DNA of 64,000 nucleotides, from the NCBI GenBank assembly GCA_028551475.1, contig CM052362.1, positions 566,166 through 630,165 of the forward strand, read 5' to 3'. The notes below the pieces were generated by a model, which saw only the letters and a program-made list of their open reading frames with translations, made no database searches and was not told where the DNA came from. Made by a program: the position numbers and the translations under genes. Below are positions 56,769-64,000 of this stretch, one piece after another. Source of the DNA: Casuarina equisetifolia. Its lineage: Eukaryota; Streptophyta; Magnoliopsida; Fagales; Casuarinaceae. Each line of letters starts with the position of its first letter. Position 1 is the first letter of the stretch.

Positions 56769-58458
56769 AGAAACATTGTCTCTATGAATTCTATTCAATC
56801 TATTGCACTCGTTAATAGGGCATATATGATCAAATGCTTGATGTTTGTGGGATGCTTTGAGGTTTTGCATCTAATAGTATGTAGCAAACTATCAACTCTC
56901 TTGATGTTTAGACTATTTTAAGTTCTTAAGCTTTGTTTAAGGGCCCTTCAAAGACTCAATCGTGTTTCTTATCTAAATATTTTTATATGCTAGTTGAAAA
57001 ACATATATATTGCTTCAAACATTTTCTTTTGTTTCTAAACAAATAATAATTATACAACGTTACACAAATGATCAAAATGTCAATACTTCATCACATAATT
57101 ATAGAAACCCCAAATTGGTATTTATCTATAGACCTACTATTAGACTCCTAACTAGCAAGTTCACTTGGTTAGGAATTTGAATACCCATTGCTTCCCCATG
57201 TGCATGAGTTAAAAAAAAAAATTAACATTTATTTAAATATTTCAGTTATTCTTCAACCTTATACCATCATAATTTTAATCTCACAAAGTTAAGAACACTA
57301 AAATCTTCCTTTCTCTAATTATTAGCTACTAATTATAGATATTAATTCTACACAATAGTTTGAACTCAATTAAACACTTAAAATCACATAACATATTAAA
57401 GTAAAATCAACAAATATTCAATTGGGTCAAAACCGAAATAGAGATTTTATTTATTTATTTATTTATTTATATATATATAATTTTGTAGATGAATGTGTAC
57501 ATTTGGGTGCTTGTTTCTACCACTTTGCGAGAAAGAATTGTTCTAACATTTTAGGGGTATTAATTCAGTTTTTTAAGAACCATTCAACCTCATAAATTTT
57601 GACTCGATGACAATCATGCCATTGATAGTTGGTCCGTTGATTGGTGGTGCTGCTAAAACAAAAACTGTGATATTCCATTGGACCTATTAGTCAGCCAAAG
57701 GTTTTTTCACAAATAACTCTAAACACCAGTGACTTTCCATTTAACTAAATTTCTTAATATAGTATTAGAGTTCAAATTCTCCACTATTACACCTCTTGAA
57801 CAAGTTCAAAAATGAAACTACAAGATAATCTTTCTTAGACCATTGCAATAAGAGGTCATGTTGTGGTATGAATTCAGTCCCATATTGTTTAGGTGTAAAT
57901 ATACTTGCTTGGTTAAATGTAAGTGTATCCCCTTAAATTGAAATACGCTTCTTAACACTTCCATTGCGATTACATTTTCACAGATATCTTGCAATGTAAA
58001 AGTAAGCAGCAATAGGACTTGTTCCATCTAATTGATTATTTTCCCCCCTCATAAACCCTCGAAAATACAGTACAACTGCATTGTTAAGTAAGCTTTAATT
58101 TGTTGAAAAAATTGAAGCCTTTGACAGCGAAATTCCAGGCCACCTTCAATTATCATCGGTTCCATTTTGGCACGGTAAAGGTTTCGGATTACACATGAAA
58201 ATACAGGCCCAGCTCCGCACCAGGACTTTCAAGGCTCCCAAGGTCCAATCAACCATGTCGAATGTTAATTGCCTATTTGAGATTGAATTCAATCTGTCCG
58301 ATTCAACCAAACCCGGCAGAGGAGGAAACATGAGAATTAGCGACATAACTTTAACACAATGGATAATGCATATCTGAGTTTGTGCTGCATTTATATGTGA
58401 GAAGGCATTTCACAAGAGTGAGTTAGAAGGGAAAACCAGTTACCGGGTACTAAGAGGT
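56769..58458. other. right edge of MATH array and 3' flank of the PLAA gene
   Basis: Up to about 57430 this is array 3' flank similar to 51050-51850. A short ATTT/TA microsatellite sits near 57445-57480. From about 57500 no array similarity was noticed. The last several hundred bases should include the 3' untranslated region of the PLAA gene on the - strand. A 66-codon open frame (58146-58346, -) has no family signature. Confidence 0.5.
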
Positions 58459-61400
58459 TCAAGCATGTTTGGTCAACAGTTCAATGTCTGCTCCAACTTC
58501 AGAGATTTTGGCTTCTTTTGAAGCCTTCTGGGCTTTGGCAATGCTCTCAACATCAAAATCCAATGCTATTCTTTTCACAAGACCATCAAGCATCTGCAAC
58601 ACAATAAGTATCGTTTATAGACTACAAAACTGGCCAGTCCGAGAATTATACAGTACGCAGGCAAGTTTGTTAAAGTAATGTTAAATAAGTTCTCTCCATT
58701 AACGCTTTCTAATAAACCTCAAGAATTTCTTCCTTTTCATGGTTAACATCATAAGATTTATAAATCCACAACCCATTAGTTTTCCTTTTTGACAGAAAAG
58801 AAACTTAGGTTGTGAGCAAGAGCCCTGCTGGTGTTTCCAAGATATATGTTCAATTTCTCACAACACATCACGTGTACTAATGGGCATCCCTTTCTTAACT
58901 GACCCGTGCACATGCACAAATATTCCTCCAATGCTAGGAAGAAAAAGTCTTCGATCACACCTTTCCCCATTATTGTCCAACTTACTCCCCCGTGATGGGG
59001 GGCAAACTTGTCATGCATTCACAAGTGCATGCATCTATGACATTTGGTTCAGACACTAAGTGCAGGTCGACAAAACTCAAGCTTCAAATAAAAGTCAAAA
59101 TGATTTTAGTCTACGGAACAACCATTTCAGGCATGACATTTATAAGTTCAAAGCAAAAGATTACTCTTTGAAAAGATGGCCCGACCTTCAACAAAATCAA
59201 CCACACTTTCATGCATAAACATAAAGTCATTTAATAGCACAAAAGTCAAAACAATACCAGTGATCCAATGGCAACTAAAGCACGGAATTTTGAATCAACG
59301 TCTAGATTTTCCTCTTCCACAACCTGCCAAAACAAAAATCAAAAGCCGTAGTTCATGCTGATAATTCATGTTCCTAAAACCTCTGAGATCATTGGGAAAA
59401 TAAAAATAATGTAACCTCAACATGAGGGGGAAAAACCCCATGCACAAAACTGAATGTCTTACCAAACATACAATCACAAAAGAATTCAAAGGTTAGACAT
59501 TGCAAATTCGGTATTATGTAATAAAATTTACCTCAAGAGCTGCTGAAAGAACTTGAGATTGACCTTCTAGATCCTTCTTTTCGATTAACAGTACAGCATA
59601 GCTGTGAAGCACACCAGAAAAAAGCTCAAGGTCATTGCTAAACTTGGCTAGTTACAAGATCGTACAATAGTGATCCAAGTATGGAACTATTGGTACATAA
59701 AGACATGTCAAAACTTATAAGAATACACCGATTAAAATGTTGCCCATGCTTAAGCCATCAAGGTCAAAAATGTTGGAGGTGGTTATGATCCAGTCCACAG
59801 AAGTGTGGGCTATTCCAAACATCACTCCTTTTTTTTACAATGGAACTGAAAATTTACTTACTTGAGTATCAGTGTAGAATAAGACAACTGAACATTCTTA
59901 TTTGGAGATGAATAACAACTTGAAAACGCATCAAGAATCTGCAAAATCGGTTCAAAAAAATGAATGTCATTTATATAGAAGTTTCAACTGTGTACATAGA
60001 CTGAGAACAGTCATAGTATGGCAAGCTCTCTGTAAGCTAAGATTCTTCATGAAACAAAAAGGTTGAAGAGAATAAAAGCTTGAAGTCAATTATAAAACAT
60101 GAAGTTGCCAACATATCCATCTAAAATGTTTCAAGAAAATAATTAAAACTATTATGTTTCAATAATGAGCACATTTGACATGAAATGTCTAGCTAAAACT
60201 ATTAGATGCATATGAGCAAGAATGCTAAAACCATATATCAAAACGAAGCCTGTCAGCATGCATAGAGACAGACCCCAACGCCAATCCACACTCACACTTG
60301 GACACATACAAGTGAAGAACACTTCAGAGCATGCTTCGGCCACTACTTGCCATGAAAGGTCAAACTAGCAGAGTAAGAATAGAGAAAGGATAACAACCTC
60401 GCTTCGATTTCTTTGTAGCCAGTTGTAATAGCCGGAATTCTTGAATAGATTGGTAACAGCACGGATGCTTGTTAGAAGATTTGCAGGAACAGCAGGATTT
60501 GCAGTGACTTTCTTGATCATTTCCATTAGTACATCTGCACAGAGCATACAAATTCAACAGTAAAGATTTAGTTGTTCAAGAACTCAAAAACGTCCTCATA
60601 ATTGGAATCGCATATAAGACCTCAAGAACCACTCCATTAAAAATTAAGGTCGCTTCTTTTTTCTTACAAATAATTCAGGATTGTTAAATTTGACATAACT
60701 AAAAAAGCAATAAAAAACGATCATCTGCATAATAAAATGCTAATTGCATGATCAATTTGTGAGTGAAACATTATGAGGGGTCATTTTTTATTTAAATACC
60801 ATTTTGATCTTCAACATGCTTGAGAAGTATGGTCGCTCCATGGGAATGCAGGACAGTCATCCTCAAAATATCAATAACTGCAGATTGACAGCATAACATC
60901 AACTAAGTAAGCAAAAATAATTTTATTTGGAACAATCCAGCATTATATGATAAAATCATAGTCCAAAGCAATCCAAGAAAACATGAAAAACCAACCATTC
61001 AATTCTCTGACATAAACAACACGTATACATCTGTCAATGAAAGTAACAGAAACTAAAGAGAGCATGTCATACTTGCATCTCAGTACAGAACTCAGTAGAG
61101 CACAAAGCTCAGTAATTCTACCCAAACAAAATTGATTGAACTTTGTTGAGATAGAAATATTACTTTCCAAAGAAGGGTCAATTTTGTTTCTTGATAAGTC
61201 ATAATTGTTTAAGAAAAGAAATAGGAGTAGCCACGTAGATAGGGAGGTGTATGTAAGCATCAGAGAATTCAGAAATAGGAAAGGTGGTCATTTAGAGAAT
61301 TTAAAACCTATTGCAGAAAGTCTAAAGCAGAACCAAGGGAACAGCCACTAAAAGATCAGCTAAAAAGCTTCTCGCTAACTTCTAGGTTATTATTGGATTA

Positions 61401-63499
61401 CATGATACTGATCACATCAAGAACCTCCTACTGAATGCAGAAGCCAATGAATTTTGGCATAACAACCTGGAAATATCAGTGCAAGTGGCCATGAATTTAT
61501 CAGTTTCAGCAACAGTGCAACATCAGCATCTGCAAATTTGCTAGAATGATAATGTGATGTGTCCTTCAGAATTTTGACAATCGCACTCAGTCTGGAAAGC
61601 TCAATCTCTGTCAATGACAAACTCTTTTTTTCCTACAAAATATTGTAAATGCAACTTAACTGGGATATGGCAAGGTAAAGTCACATAGATTAGTCAAGGA
61701 AAAGCCACTGCTTTCCTACAAAGTGAAATCTAATTTGCAACATCTCTTCAACCATGTAAGACTTACCGGTTCAGAAAGTAGAGAATTGTTGAACTCAGTA
61801 ATCTTTTTGAGGATCCCATCAAACTGAGCCACATCAAACACAAGCATTCCTTTCTGGAAATAAAATAATTAAAGAATGGAGTGTGAATAGATATTCATAT
61901 GTCCCTTGAATCATCCCCAAATTTACAAACTCAACCAGCAATATATCAGACATTCAAACTAGCAGTACTAGTCTCTACACATAAGATCGGGATTGCAAAT
62001 GGTCACTTCCCAAAAAGATCGGGGGCCTAAAAAAAAGTTGCCTTAAATGGCATATATACCATCTAATGGATAGTATAGAACCATCGGTATGAAGTTATGC
62101 AAGCATAACCAGTAGAGCAATAGAAATTTGTACAATAGAACTCATAATTCCCCATATACCAGAGAAATCGATACCACAAAAAGAAATTCAAAATACATCA
62201 GAAGGAATAGATTCAAGTATAACATTCTAACAGAAATAATATCCAAAGAACTATAACAAATAGTTATCTCTGAGTAAATCAGCTATCACAAAGTAGCGAC
62301 GCATCAGTTCACAAGTCAACTCAAAAAGTGTCAATCTCAACTACAAGCATACAGATGCATATTAGAAGAGTAGAAGGGACAAAAGCCTCTTTGATGATAG
62401 CAGTATAGGGGTGCAACTATAAAACAATACATGCTCACTATGTTATATTTCCTTGTGAAAGTAAACATAACATTAAAAAATAAGTTTTACTCTTCCAAGC
62501 AAAATTCCTTGGGTTTTAATCAGTTAATATGTACCTTTATACAAGTTCCCTAGACATCACCATGCAAACACATCTCCCTTGACTGATACATAGAAACCCA
62601 TTTACACTAAACAGCAAAAGCATACCTTAGGAATGTGCTTGAAAGTGGGTTTTGATGAAACAGCTCCTAAATAACAAGAATATGGAAGAATATTAGAGTT
62701 AAGAAATGCTAACAGTAAATTCAATCTTTTAAATAATGCCAATACACACCAGACATCTTTGAAGGTTCTCCTGGTACATAAGCATTAGCTGAAATGAAAA
62801 ACAGAAAACATTAGTCAAGAAAAAATAAGTGACCCCACCTCAATGTCATGCCGTAAGCAGATGTTAATCTCATACTTCCATAAAAAAAATATTTACCTCC
62901 AGTATAGGGATCACGAAACGATGAATTTAGGGTAAAGTCCTTTTGTCCAGAACTTTGGAGTATAAACTCCACAACTTGTTGACGATAGGAAAGAGGAAGA
63001 TTCTCCTTGAGAAGCCACTTGTCAGCAGTATCATAAGGATTATCTGGAAGCATACAATGATTTTGTTACTTTTCCCAAATTAACAACTAAAAGCATGATT
63101 CACTACCTAACAACAAGACTGAGGGCCAATAGTGTTAAAGAAGACAAGAAGTTCCACCTTTCTGCTGTTACAATAATAAATGAAGATTAATAATTGGAGC
63201 AGAGAATTCATCAAAAGATAGGGGGGGGAAAAATTGTGCATTACAATGCAATAAGGTAGTAAGGAAAAATGACCTGAGCGATTATAGGGCAGCTTACGCA
63301 TAGGCTCACCATCTCCAATATCAACATCAAATACTAGGTAACGAAAAAAAAAAATGAAAAGATTAAGTCCTCCTCAGCAAAAAGTCAACCATATTATAAG
63401 ATATCAAAGTAACATAAGACACTAACCATAGTCATACTCAACTCCATCAAGAATAGGACGCTTCATGTTATCATCCGGCCCATCAACAACTTCACCAAT
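58459..63499 (-). CDS. PLAA/DOA1/UFD3-type protein, C-terminal 391 residues (5' part off window)
   Basis: Thirteen exons on the - strand, in gene order: 63499-63427, 63333-63274, 63043-62897, 62788-62750, 62666-62626, 61853-61767, 61632-61467, 60877-60800, 60534-60398, 59938-59862, 59601-59532, 59323-59258, 58593-58459. All are in phase, with the stop at 58459-58461. The first seen residues (IGEVVDGPD, then YDYVFDVDIGDGEPMRKLPYN) are the PFU domain that binds ubiquitin. From HIPKKGMLVFDVAQFDGI to the end is the PUL domain, an armadillo-like fold that binds CDC48/p97. The N-terminal WD40 propeller must lie beyond position 64000. In yeast Doa1/Ufd3 controls ubiquitin levels and sorting with Cdc48; the plant homologue is named phospholipase A2-activating protein. 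No damage was seen. Confidence 0.93.
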
Positions 63500-64000
63500 C
63501 TTTTAAGAAGGAAAATATAATATAAAATATATAGAAGATTCCACTCTCAGAAACAGGGAAAGAAATAGGACAAATCAAAAAGGAACAGAAACTGAGCATC
63601 TAAGAGTATTCAAGAAACAAATTCATGTAGTTAAATGGAGGAGGTCATGGAACCCCATGTTATGAGAGAGCAGTGGAAAGATTTCTTATTGATCTAGACA
63701 TGGATAGAAAAAATACAAAAGATTAGCAAGAAATCTCCATGCCAGAAAAGGATAACACTACACTAACATCAAGAAGATCAATCAAATAGCTTAAGGAGAC
63801 AGACTAAAAAGAAGCCAGAAAAGGGTAAAAAAAAAAAAAAAAGTACGCAGTGGCCCTGTAAATGTCAATAATAACTCTACTGCAACCCTTTAACATCGGA
63901 AAGACTTTCAGTTCCTTCATTTTGTTCAGAAAAGAGGAAAAGTAGAGGTAAAAGTTTTCCATCCATCATTATCCTCTGTTTTTCTCAAAACCAAAAAGAT
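63500..64000 (-). other. intron of the PLAA gene running off the window
   Basis: The PFU exon at 63499 opens in phase 0 after a normal acceptor, so more exons must lie to the right. None was recognised in the last 500 bases, which are AT-rich with an A-run near 63828-63842. It is best read as intron. Confidence 0.6.

Larger units (their letters stand above)
18530..57000 (+). repeat. tandem array of MATH-domain genes with repeated spacers
   Basis: Eight whole or partial copies of one two-MATH-domain gene follow each other on the + strand, and their 5' and 3' flanks recur as well. Examples are 18930-19110 matching 37650-37820 in the 5' flank, TCTCTTAAGCTTTGTT in the 3' flank at about 21765, 36850 and 51330, and longer spacers at about 29763-30752, 46720-48300 and 54930-56200. 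All copies share the same orientation, as expected from unequal crossing-over. Several spacers and genes carry transposon insertions that are absent from sister units. The array is bounded by single-copy host genes (mTERF on the left, PLAA on the right). Confidence 0.85.

Noticed and set aside
57818-58346. Short - strand open frames downstream of the PLAA stop
   Set aside because: They lie beyond a proper final exon and have no recognisable domain; probably 3' untranslated or intergenic DNA.

Overview
This is nuclear DNA from a flowering plant, probably a woody core eudicot. The evidence is many-exon genes with GT-AG introns, genes for chloroplast proteins (HDR, CCS1, an mTERF protein), AT-rich intergenic DNA, and plant-type Ty1/copia and L1 LINE elements. 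I cannot name the species. No tRNA, rRNA, CRISPR array or bacterial-type operon was seen.

Left part (1-18.1 kb), host genes. A short DA1-like LIM peptidase gene (about 3.1-6.4 kb, +) probably carries a frameshift in its last exon. It is followed by a complete ten-exon HDR (IspH) gene for the last step of the plastid MEP isoprenoid pathway (10.2-13.6 kb, +). Next come a complete eight-exon CCS1 gene for plastid cytochrome c maturation (14.5-17.1 kb, -) and an intronless chloroplast mTERF gene (17.3-18.1 kb, +). CCS1 and mTERF are head to head and share a promoter space of under 200 bp. A stray copy of the HDR upstream region (985-1562) lies before the DA1-like gene, and a stray copy of the DA1 last exon (8937-9110) lies just before HDR. 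Together they record an old local tandem duplication.

Middle part (about 18.6-57 kb). This is a tandem array of eight whole or partial copies of one two-MATH-domain (TRAF-like) gene, all on the + strand, with their flanking DNA repeated too. Copy 3 (34.4-36.5 kb) and copy 6 (49.0-51.0 kb) are nearly intact; the others are truncated or decayed. Inserted into the array are a broken Ty1/copia element on + (about 23.2-29.4 kb), a 5'-truncated L1 LINE on - (30.8-33.2 kb), a second broken Ty1/copia element on - (37.8-42.6 kb), a 189-bp retroposed tail (46.95-47.14 kb), a copia remnant (52.6-53.7 kb) and a solo LTR inside an exon (53.85-54.42 kb). Because the spacers are repeated, other units supply the empty site for several of these insertions.

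Right part (58.4-64 kb). The last 13 coding exons of a PLAA/DOA1/UFD3-type gene (phospholipase A2-activating protein; PUL domain) lie on the - strand and run off the right edge.

The host genes are independent housekeeping loci, three of them for plastid functions. The MATH array is the fast-evolving accessory part. I found no convincing undescribed molecular system. The most unusual points are the reciprocal DA1/HDR duplication, the short DA1-like architecture, the MATH array with its breakpoints, and an inverted, doubled piece of array flank at 29.39-29.76 kb.
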